Assembly (NCBI RefSeq): GCF_036013955.1
Contig: NZ_CP107903.1
Coordinates: forward strand, 4,526,001 to 4,590,000
Length of the DNA stretch: 64,000 bases
From: Streptomyces sp. NBC_00459
GTDB lineage: Bacteria; Actinomycetota; Actinomycetes; Streptomycetales; Streptomycetaceae
Direction: 5' to 3'
This document shows positions 32,801 to 38,932 of this stretch, in pieces. The first letter of the stretch is position 1, and each line of letters opens with the position of its first letter. A program made the position numbers and the translations under genes. The notes beneath the pieces are model-generated. The model ran no database searches. It had not been told where the DNA came from and worked only from the letters and a program-made list of their open reading frames with translations.

Positions 32801-33578
32801 GAAGGTGGGGATCCACGGAAGTTAAAAGTGAGTGCAGGTACCCAAGATCCAAGCCATGCTGTTGTACATTGACTGGGGTGTCTACAAAGTGATTTAGAAC
32901 TGGAATCGGGTCAGTTTCCACCTGCTTGAACCGGAGGGACCCTTCTTCCTCGTACTGCTTGTGCAGGTAGAGGAGCATTGTTGAAACGCCTGGGTGAGAA
33001 GGTTGCAGCGATATACCAGAAAGTACGCTTGGGGCAGCGGCGGCAGGAAGGAGTGCCTGGAAGTATGCCCGTACGGAATCGATTCCGCGAAATAGGGAGA
33101 ACTTGAAGATAAGATCTGAATGGCGACTGAGTCTAGCGTCGAGATCTTCGCGCCACCAGATCGTAGTTGGCAGAGGGAGATTTTTCGTCACCCAATCCTG
33201 AACCCGATCCCGGAGTCCGGAGTCCGGATGTGCTGTTGCGGATACATTTGTGACGAATGTGAAAAGTTCGGCTTCTCTTTTGGCGAGCCTCCTTACCTTG
33301 GGCAACTCCGCTTTTAGATTTGCGATGACCCATTTGTAATGTTCGTCCGCCGTGGGTGTGCCCAGTGGATTCCGCTCCCGAAATTTTGCCTGATACACTA
33401 ATGTGTCTTTGAGGGAGCGGCTTGCCGGTCGAAGCGACATACCTACTGCGTCTCGACCGCCATCGGGGCCGGATATATTGAAGCACTGCACATTAGGATG
33501 CTCCGCTGTAATGAGGCTTTGTGTCAGCAGTTGAAAGCGCCGACCGTCCAACTGCTCGTATGGATACGTCTCGCCCAC
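29841..33578 (-). CDS. Mrr-like nuclease/NACHT NTPase, putative anti-phage NLR
   Basis: 1,245 residues. N-terminal PD-(D/E)xK-type domain of the Mrr kind: GPDGGRDAVG (Asp39, Asp43) and VYQAKF (Gln63-x-Lys65). A NACHT/STAND NTPase follows: Walker A GAPGQGKTT at 294-302, Walker B LLMLDGLDEVP at 403-413 and sensor VMVTSRP at about 441-447. The last 700 residues are helical, without recognised repeats, and probably sense the trigger. Known bacterial NACHT (bNACHT/Avs-like) proteins with nuclease effectors protect against phage, so this is a defence candidate by architecture. The gene is visibly AT-richer than its surroundings and uses a TTA Leu codon at 33399-33401, which implies dependence on the bldA tRNA. 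It is a single-gene unit with no obvious partner. Confidence 0.82.
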   Translation of the reverse strand: MGETYPYEQLDGRRFQLLTQSLITAEHPNVQCFNISGPDGGRDAVGMSLRPASRSLKDTLVYQAKFRERNPLGTPTADEHYKWVIANLKAELPKVRRLAKREAELFTFVTNVSATAHPDSGLRDRVQDWVTKNLPLPTTIWWREDLDARLSRHSDLIFKFSLFRGIDSVRAYFQALLPAAAAPSVLSGISLQPSHPGVSTMLLYLHKQYEEEGSLRFKQVETDPIPVLNHFVDTPVNVQQHGLDLGYLHSLLTSVDPHLQVFEDRDDAGYTVRAARLFLNERFVEGFGKVVLEGAPGQGKTTLVQYIGQIYRARILDRLDDLEKVPKELTTGPLRLPIRIELRHLGTWLQGESPWPSRFSASSEQPVYPSIPSFISAHAAYSTDGLELTANDVIAIMAKTPSLLMLDGLDEVPDTEVRSQIIELAEGFIKNLQAFGADVQVMVTSRPSSSTKSAVFSRQGFKYLTLADLAEEEIWEYAEDWITRKKIAVHDSATFKRVLGECLQKKHVADLARNPMQLAILLWLVHVRDWSLPDKRTALYDQYMATFLDREATKDPVIRENRGILLELHGYIAWILHARSEHEKSSGSGDISKDELKQLMRDYLESQEEDEARELIDILFRGVQRVFALTERIQGRFEFEIQSMREFFAGTYLYKTAPHYSNAADVTGSRPDRLEAIIRNPYWLNVVRFFCGWYDKGELADLSRHLIDLCEDPDYRLLAHPRELVASLLGDHVTHSSRRDTRQLADQLTDPLSLRAVGRLLSGELISSPIPPNSFILPAMAKEAMRIYPDVESDEVSYELAAVLRSQVQPNDRFDWWSENRPDARSGEFSSWLRSGSIVQAYCGASITDVSAAIDLVSGSTESWIRCFEAGRLDIALSRPDWFEVFLTRLAAGNTMLSYPANPEGRYIHDVWQFLSSDVPYWQIQRPSEVALSVPGRHPEFRKELTALLRLFECLPTNEGEPEFNNALALIRESEAILGSDCWTSWKTSMLLAPILSVAFENKAGSKIIDAVVRCWNRRGDLAYWKNLLADESLGLLPRVAMFVSWAPPQAFRDLHSEVTQRWQTLEPWQMSLIQKNIKIQHVVNNKDFSPCRFTSVEFRALPNTIPGCMFPVLEERFERNYAAPLMVHAGSLCLKHESVDLAYRTNQLINVLGRGKVDQLDADLSRIREMFPKARSSISAPLRKSVASFHGSKRIPKRFIIEILENPFEFPFVLVDAAQQAANATMIEKLPSLSAISRRDHWFE

Positions 33579-34189
33579 GTAGCCTGCTCCTCCCCGATGT
33601 GCCTGCTACTTATCGTGTCGTAAGAGCGTGTGGTCCGCACCCGGCTTCGGAAGACTGGTCCTCAGCGCACACCTCGTCCGCGACTTCCCTGAGGAGGCGG
33701 GTGCATCTGGTGCTGTAGGGGACTGGGTGGTGCTGGGAGCCGCGTGCATGGCGCAGCCAGCAAGCTGGCGGCGTTCGCTGACGGCAGTCGTGACGGCAAC
33801 GACGGCACACACAGGCATCTCATCACCACCACCGGCAACCGACCTTGGGCAGAGCTGAGCCCTCGCACAGCAAGCCGCCCGATCCTACGGATCAGAAGGC
33901 ATAACCTGTTGAGCGGTGAGGTCGTCCGCACGGTAAAGGCCGCGACCCGGGGTGCGACAAGGGTCGGCTGCCTCACCACTCAGAGCGTGCCAGTTCCGTG
34001 CCAGGTGGAGCGGGGAGCCACGGGGAATGGCGGGTACTGAACCGCTGGCGTTGAAGCAGTTCCGCACAGTCGGCCGCAGGTCAGGAGCCCAGCAGGCCCT
34101 AAAACACCTCAGCTTCCCAAGCTAATGGCGCGCGCCGGTGTGCGGAACAGACGTCGACAAGTCGAGCCGCGTGGCTGAGGATCTGCTGC
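33579..34189. other. Gene-poor accessory stretch with a tRNA relic
   Basis: No gene is supported. Returning GC-rich DNA contains short unconvincing ORFs on both strands and, at 34110-34123, a fragment of tRNA-Gly sequence. It probably includes the promoter of the NACHT gene near 33600. Confidence 0.5.
34104..34131 (+). other. Second tRNA-Gly(CCC) relic
   Basis: The core cagcttcccaagct (34110-34123) matches the anticodon arm of tRNA-Gly(CCC), with tRNA-like flanks aacacct and aatggcgcg. There is neither an acceptor stem nor a T arm, so it is not a functional gene. Confidence 0.55.
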
Positions 34190-34699
34190 GTGACCGATGA
34201 CGAACTCCTCCTGGCCGTCCGTGCCCACGTGGCCGGCCGGGGGCTGCCTGGCCCTGCATCTGTGCAGGATGTCGCCGCTTTCGAGCAGATGGTGGGGCAC
34301 CCGATGCCCGACTTGTTGAAGAGGATGTACCTCGAAGTCGCCAACGGCGGCTTCGGCCCGAAAAAGACGCTGTCACTGACCGACACCGGCAACTGGTTCA
34401 GCGACCGCGCCGACCTCACGATGGCCTACCAGGACTTCACAGCCGATCCCGATCACCAACTCCCGCCAGGGATCGTTCCCCTCATGGACCGCGGCTGCGC
34501 CATGTGGGCGCTGATCGACTTCCGGACCGCAGACGGGCAGATGTGGGACTGGGATCCCAACCTCTGCTGTCTCCCACACGCCCTTGCCCCGCTCGAACAG
34601 TCACTGGCCCAGTGGCTCACCGACTGGCTGCACGACGTGATGCCCGATGGACCCTACCCACACCGCGAACTGTCCAGCGGGGATTGCCCCGACCGGTGA
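34190..34699 (+). CDS. SMI1/KNR4-family protein
   Basis: 169 residues from GTG 34190. The SMI1/KNR4 signature is visible: ASVQDVAAFEQMVGHPMPDL, LLKRMYLEVANGGFGP, a Trp/Asp-rich centre (GQMWDWDPN) and LEQSLAQWLTDWL near the end. Bacterial members are often immunity proteins against polymorphic toxins, but many stand alone. No toxin is adjacent here; the next gene (convergent) is a small protein of unknown role. Confidence 0.78.
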   Translation: MTDDELLLAVRAHVAGRGLPGPASVQDVAAFEQMVGHPMPDLLKRMYLEVANGGFGPKKTLSLTDTGNWFSDRADLTMAYQDFTADPDHQLPPGIVPLMDRGCAMWALIDFRTADGQMWDWDPNLCCLPHALAPLEQSLAQWLTDWLHDVMPDGPYPHRELSSGDCPDR

Positions 34700-34876
34700 C
34701 GTCCGGGACGAGTACGCAGTCTCACTTTCCGTCTCATTCAGCAACGTTCACGGCCGTTCAGGCGAGACCCGACGTCGTCTCCGCACCGTCGACTGACCGC
34801 CCATGAACCCAGGTGAACGCCCCTCACTCAACCCACCACCCCACCAACCCAGTTAGAAAGCATGGCGAATGGAAGG

Positions 34877-35212
34877 TCAGTTCTCTTCTTCGCTCTCGTA
34901 CATCCACGGACTGATCTCCCACGGAGTCTGAGCGCTCGACCGTTCCGCGACGTGGCCCGGGGGCATGCCGGCCAGGTCTGTGAGTGACGAGTCCCGAACG
35001 AGAACGTGATCCATGTGCGTCACGATCGACGCACCGTCGGCGTTCGGATCGTGGATGGTGTCGCACAAGAGCCAGTCGTCCTCGTCGTCATGGATCACCA
35101 TCAGGGCTGGAAACTTCCCGTCGGCAACTGTCCGTTGAACGATGGCCAGCAACTCCGATGGGAAGGCCCCCGAGGGGAACGGCCAGGCGATGTCCGGTTG
35201 CATTGATCCCAT
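34877..35212 (-). CDS. Hypothetical cytosolic protein, immunity-like
   Basis: 111 residues from ATG 35212. The sequence LLAIVQRTVADGKFPALMVI, HDDEDDWLLCDTIHD, MDHVLVRDSSLTDLAGMPPG and HVAERSSAQTPWEISPW resembles small actinomycete proteins of about 100 residues, possibly immunity proteins, found beside SMI1 genes. The open frame extends upstream through the tRNA relic, but that part is not protein-like. No clear ribosome site; 35203 is an alternative start. Function unknown. Confidence 0.55.
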   Translation of the reverse strand: MGSMQPDIAWPFPSGAFPSELLAIVQRTVADGKFPALMVIHDDEDDWLLCDTIHDPNADGASIVTHMDHVLVRDSSLTDLAGMPPGHVAERSSAQTPWEISPWMYESEEEN

Positions 35213-35420
35213 GGACGCATACTCGTCTACAGGCAGAGGTCCGTCATACGCCAGGTCGTGACTCCGGGCTACGGAAGGCTGGTTGAGCGCAACTGCATGC
35301 GCGCCGACCACAAGCGCTCCAGAACCGGCGGGGAGCAGCGGGGAATCACGGTGAAAGCAGCCGAGCCCGACGAGGCCCTGGCCCAGCCGTTCGCCCAGTT
35401 CAGCGCGCCAACTGCGCACA

Positions 35421-35476
35421 AAGCACCGCAGCTTCCCAAGCTGAGAGTGCGAGTTCGATTCTCGTCGCCCGCTCCA
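35421..35476 (+). other. tRNA-Gly(CCC) 3' half with CCA end, attR-like
   Basis: Anticodon arm CAGCT-TCCCA-AGCTG, variable region, T arm gagTTCGATTctc and acceptor strand GCCCGCTCCA are all present, but no 5' half (expected GCGGGC...) precedes it. This is the layout of the displaced 3' end left at one edge when an element integrates into a tRNA gene. Confidence 0.75.
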
Positions 35477-35513
35477 GGACATGGGCCCAGGGCATTGGCC
35501 TGGGCCCATGTCC
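35477..35513 (+). terminator. tRNA-type terminator
   Basis: GGACATGGGCCCAGG and CCTGGGCCCATGTCC form a perfect 15-bp stem with a 7-base loop, beginning directly after the CCA of the tRNA relic. It is the native terminator of the original tRNA locus. Confidence 0.85.
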
Positions 35514-35752
35514 TGGCCTGGCCTGGCCGTCGTGATGACTCGTAGGCGACCACCACACCGGCGAAGTCGAGTCGAGGTCGCGCGGATCCGCTCGCTCGGC
35601 CCGGGACGACCCCTGCCCGGGCAGCGCTGCGGTCACGTGAGTGCCTTTGGCTTCGCGGCCGTTGGGCCGCCAGTGGGTGGGGCAAGGTGTGTTGCCCCAC
35701 CCCTGCCCTTTCGTCCCTGGGATCCGCGGCCCCTGTCTCCTAACGTGAGTCC

Positions 35753-37039
35753 ATGCGTTCCCATGAAGTCCCCGGGCAGCAGGCACACAGCACGCCGCAT
35801 GTGACGCCTGCGCGGAACGACCGTGGTAACCGTGGGCCTCACTCCCCCGGGGCGTTGCAGGGCACCGCGGGCAACGCGGTCGTCTCTCGGATGATCACGG
35901 TGTCCCGGATGATGACCGAGGACGAGTTCAAGCAGGGCACGGGGGCGATCGCCGGGAGGCGCGGGCACTCCGAGATCACCAAGGTTGACCAGGCGCTCAA
36001 GGCGTTCTACGCCCTGCCGGACACCGGACAGGGCGCCCGGTGGCTCGCGCTCAGGGACATCATCAGGGCGTGCGGTGACTACGTCGCCCACAAGGGCGAC
36101 GGAGGGTCGCGGGTCGGGGGCACCCGGCGGCTCGGCGAGCAGGCCGCAGCGGCGCAGGGGCAGTTGGACCCCGAGGCTGTCTTCCGGGATCTGCTGACCG
36201 AGATCGACCTTGCGATGAGCAAGGGGGAGAACCCGGACTACGACCCTCGTATGCAGGCCGGCGAGGCCCAGAAGGCGGCCCAGACAATCCCCGCGGACCG
36301 GTTCCACGCGATGATGGGCGAGTTCGTCCAGAAGCTGGGGGCGCTCCGCGACGACGAGACGCTGCCCGCGGAGACACACGCCGTCATCGGGGAACTGATG
36401 GCCGTAGTACCGCTGGTGACCGTGATGCAGTATCCGCAGGGTGGCATGGGGGGCATGAAGCTCGGCCCGGACGCCACCGATGACGACCCGGCCTTCACGT
36501 TCAACGTCGACACCCAGGCCAGGGGCGGAACCTCCTTCCTGTTGGGGCACATCGCCCATGAGCTGACCCATGTGGCGGCCCATCAGGCGTTCGGCAGCAG
36601 CCCGGTGATGGAGCTGGTGCAGTCCGGGGCGACCGACGAGGAGGTCGCGGCGCTGGCGGCGGAGCGCAAGCAGTCGCTCGCCGATCTGAAGGCGGCGCTG
36701 ACCGGGAACCCCGAGTTCGACGACTTCCAGCAGAGCATGCTGAAGGAGAAACTCGTCTACGGCGGTCAGCCGCAGAAGCTGGAGATGTACGCGAGCTCCT
36801 TCGCGGCGGCGAAAAAGATCAGCGCCGAGCAGAAGGAGCGACTCGTCGGCTGGGGCAAGGCGGCCGGGGACGCGTCCGGCACCCTGGTCGAGTACGACAC
36901 CGTGCTCAACCAGATGCTGATCTATCTGCACATGTGGCAGACCAGCCAGGACAACCCCTTCTACGTACTGCTGCGGGCGGCGGCCCGGACGGCGTACGAC
37001 CGCCGGAGCAGCGCCCGTCGGCCTGCCTCGGACGGGTAG
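35753..37039 (+). CDS. Putative CIS effector with HExxH metallopeptidase motif
   Basis: 428 residues. No signal peptide. Residues 35-48 read LQGTAGNAVVSRMI, a motif also found in proteins linked to CIS clusters (DUF4157 group). The zinc-protease motif HELTH is at 269-273, in GHIAHELTHVAAHQAF. The remaining helical parts match no family I know. It stands at the end of the CIS operon in convergent orientation, 20 bp from the last CIS gene, and its N-terminal motif is shared with the DUF4157-nuclease gene in the same cluster, so it is probably a cargo protein. Protease activity is inferred; a third zinc ligand was not located. Confidence 0.65.
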   Translation: MRSHEVPGQQAHSTPHVTPARNDRGNRGPHSPGALQGTAGNAVVSRMITVSRMMTEDEFKQGTGAIAGRRGHSEITKVDQALKAFYALPDTGQGARWLALRDIIRACGDYVAHKGDGGSRVGGTRRLGEQAAAAQGQLDPEAVFRDLLTEIDLAMSKGENPDYDPRMQAGEAQKAAQTIPADRFHAMMGEFVQKLGALRDDETLPAETHAVIGELMAVVPLVTVMQYPQGGMGGMKLGPDATDDDPAFTFNVDTQARGGTSFLLGHIAHELTHVAAHQAFGSSPVMELVQSGATDEEVAALAAERKQSLADLKAALTGNPEFDDFQQSMLKEKLVYGGQPQKLEMYASSFAAAKKISAEQKERLVGWGKAAGDASGTLVEYDTVLNQMLIYLHMWQTSQDNPFYVLLRAAARTAYDRRSSARRPASDG

Positions 37040-37059
37040 TCGGGTTTCGGGTTTCGGGT

Positions 37060-38355
37060 TCAGGTTCGCTGGAAGAACTCCACCTCTGCCAGGGCCAGTT
37101 GGCGACCCGAAGCCAGGCCGACGGGTGAGCGCAGGGTCAGGCGTATCGTCTTCACGTCGCTGATCCCGGTGGGGTTCGGCTGCTCGCCCGGTTTGTCGTT
37201 GAGGGTGAGTTGCTTGTTCTGGCGTTCGCCGTCCCACGTCGTCACCTCCACGTCCAACCGGAGGGCGCGTGCCTGACTGCGGTAGACCTCGGGGTTCTTG
37301 GACGGGCCGTTGGTGATGAGGATGTCGACCAACCGGAACGGCTTGCCGAAGGTGTACGTCACCGAGGCGCCGGGGGCGGGCGCGCCCCAGTAGCTGTTGC
37401 TCAGGCCGTCCGTGGTGTTCGTCGCCGGGTGCCCGGCAACCTCGGCGCTCGCCCTGATGTCCACCGGGGTCACGGGCTTGGGCTTGCCCAGTTTGTCCCG
37501 GGTGTCCTCGAACAGGGCGCGTCCGGCGGGGAGCAGCAGGAGAGCGCCGGCGCACAGCGCCACCACCACGGCCAGGATCACCAGCAGCCGCACCGCCCTG
37601 CCCGAACTCGCCCGCACCCGGCGGCGGAACGGCCACACGGTCCGCCACCACGGCAGCGGTTCGGGCTTCGCAGCGGGGTTCAGCGCGGTCGCGCAACGTC
37701 GGCAGAACCGACGCTCGGGCGGGTTGGGGGTGCCGCAGGAGGGACAGGGCGGGCCCGTCACCTCGTCGGGGGCCTCTGCGGGGCGTACGACCGGACGTGG
37801 GGCCACCGGCTTTGCGGGGCGTACGGGCTGGATGGGGACGGGGGTTGGGGTGTGGGTGGAACTCGAAGTGGGGGTGGGGGTGGGGGTGGAGGTGGTAGTC
37901 GTAGTCGGCGTGACGGGCGTGGGGGCGGTCGGGGGCGACGAGGGTGTCGGCGTGGCGGACTGCGGGGCGGCGTCGGGCCCGGGGGCATCCGGTGCGGCCG
38001 GGGGTTCGGCAGGTGTGCTCGGGGCCGACGACTCGGAGGACGTGCCGGCGGAGGACGTAGCAGGGGAGGACGTAGCAGGGGTCGGCGGCTCCGTGGGCGT
38101 ACTCGATGCCGGCGGCTCCGCGCGTGTACCCGAAGTCGGCGGCTCCGCAGGCGTACCCGTAGCCGGCGTACCGGCAGGCGTACCCGTAGCCGGCGTACCG
38201 GCAGGCGTACCCGTAGCCGGCGTACCGGCAGGCGTACCCGTAGCCGGCGTACCCGAAGTCGATGTGCTGTTCGACCAGCCCAGGTACGACCCGCAGTTGC
38301 CGCAGAAGTCGTCCGTGGGGCCGTTGGACGCCCCGCACGTGGGACATGCGCGCAT
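37060..38355 (-). CDS. Zinc-ribbon/discoidin membrane protein of the CIS cluster (CisA-like)
   Basis: 431 residues. Zinc ribbon 1 (CPTCGASNGPTDDFCGNCG) at the N-terminus, a long Pro/Thr/Ala-rich region with four 9-residue GTPATGTPA repeats, zinc ribbon 2 (CPSCGTPNPPERRFCRRC), one membrane helix (AVRLLVILAVVVALCAGALL), and an external discoidin/NADase-type glycan-binding domain (ATNTTDGLSNSYWGAP to ALAEVEFF). So the N-terminus is cytoplasmic and the lectin-like part lies outside. This bitopic plan suits CisA, the membrane protein reported to link cytoplasmic CIS particles to the membrane in Streptomyces; the match is inferred from architecture and gene position. GGAGGTGAC precedes the ATG; it is the last gene of the operon. 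Confidence 0.75.
   Translation of the reverse strand: MRACPTCGASNGPTDDFCGNCGSYLGWSNSTSTSGTPATGTPAGTPATGTPAGTPATGTPAGTPATGTPAEPPTSGTRAEPPASSTPTEPPTPATSSPATSSAGTSSESSAPSTPAEPPAAPDAPGPDAAPQSATPTPSSPPTAPTPVTPTTTTTSTPTPTPTSSSTHTPTPVPIQPVRPAKPVAPRPVVRPAEAPDEVTGPPCPSCGTPNPPERRFCRRCATALNPAAKPEPLPWWRTVWPFRRRVRASSGRAVRLLVILAVVVALCAGALLLLPAGRALFEDTRDKLGKPKPVTPVDIRASAEVAGHPATNTTDGLSNSYWGAPAPGASVTYTFGKPFRLVDILITNGPSKNPEVYRSQARALRLDVEVTTWDGERQNKQLTLNDKPGEQPNPTGISDVKTIRLTLRSPVGLASGRQLALAEVEFFQRT
38147..38254. repeat. Four tandem 27-bp repeats
   Basis: Units beginning gcaggcgtacccgtagccgg start at 38147, 38174, 38201 and 38228 and are nearly identical. They lie in frame in the CisA-like gene and encode the 9-residue unit GTPATGTPA in its disordered cytoplasmic linker. 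Confidence 0.9.
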
Positions 38356-38359
38356 GACG

Positions 38360-38932
38360 TCACCTCCCTTCGTCGGTGGGCGGGCCGGGGAGGATCTCCA
38401 CCCGGCAGACGGTGTGCACCGGGCACATGGCCCGGACGACCTCGTGGATCCTGGCCGGGTCCACCTGGGTGTCCAGGTCCTGGTCCGGCCATACCCGGAC
38501 CAGGACCTCGGCGGAGGGCTCGGGCGGCAGGTCGGTACCGGCGGTGTTCGACCACGCCGCGCCGCCGTCCCCGCTCACCTCGGCGTGCACGCCGAGTGCG
38601 AGCCGCAGAGCCTCGACCAGGCCGCGTCTGGTGCCGCGCCACCGGTGCAGCTCCACCGCGCGGACAACCGCCTCGCGGCGGCGCTCCACCGGCCACTGCG
38701 GGTCGTCGGCGGCGCCCACCCAGGACGCCAGCCAGGCCACGAAGTCGCTCGGAGCCACTCGGGGGTCGAGGTAGGCGGGCAGGTTGTCGAGGGTCGCGAA
38801 CACCGGGGCGAGGACGGTGTCGAGGCCGGCCGTGAACCGCTGCGCGAAGTCGTCGTCGGCGTACAGGGCGGGGAGTTGCCCGCCGATCGGGTACCGGCTC
38901 GGCAGGCCGGGTACGGCGGCTCGGCTGCTCAT
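38360..38932 (-). CDS. CIS baseplate protein, phage tail protein I-like
   Basis: 190 residues. PGLPSRYPIGGQLPALYADD, FAQRFTAGLDTVLAPVFATL, LPAYLDPRVAPSDFVAWLAS and RRREAVVRAVELHRWRGTRR are the classical P2 tail-I motifs found in CIS baseplate wedge proteins (position of Pvc12 in the phage-like order, by inference). It overlaps the baseplate J gene as ATGA. It helps form the baseplate wedge. Confidence 0.85.
   Translation of the reverse strand: MSSRAAVPGLPSRYPIGGQLPALYADDDFAQRFTAGLDTVLAPVFATLDNLPAYLDPRVAPSDFVAWLASWVGAADDPQWPVERRREAVVRAVELHRWRGTRRGLVEALRLALGVHAEVSGDGGAAWSNTAGTDLPPEPSAEVLVRVWPDQDLDTQVDPARIHEVVRAMCPVHTVCRVEILPGPPTDEGR

Larger units (their letters stand above)
35213..35752. other. 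Island boundary region
   Basis: No gene is supported. It holds the best preserved tRNA-Gly 3' half (35421-35476) and its terminator (35477-35513), then the promoter region of the first CIS-linked gene. ORFs crossing it translate the tRNA relic and are false. Confidence 0.55.

Noticed and set aside
33628..34040. Several 60-100 codon ORFs before the SMI1 gene
   Set aside because: All are mutually overlapping on both strands with no motif or start signal.
35400..35476. Complete tRNA-Gly gene
   Set aside because: Only the anticodon arm and 3' half are present; no 5' acceptor strand or D arm precedes it.
34877..35509. 210-residue start for the immunity-like gene
   Set aside because: The extra N-terminal part (GRRESNSHSQLGKLRCF) is translation of the tRNA relic, a known false-ORF pattern.
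38147..38254. Possible CRISPR array
   Set aside because: The units are contiguous 27-bp copies without spacers and lie in frame in a protein gene.
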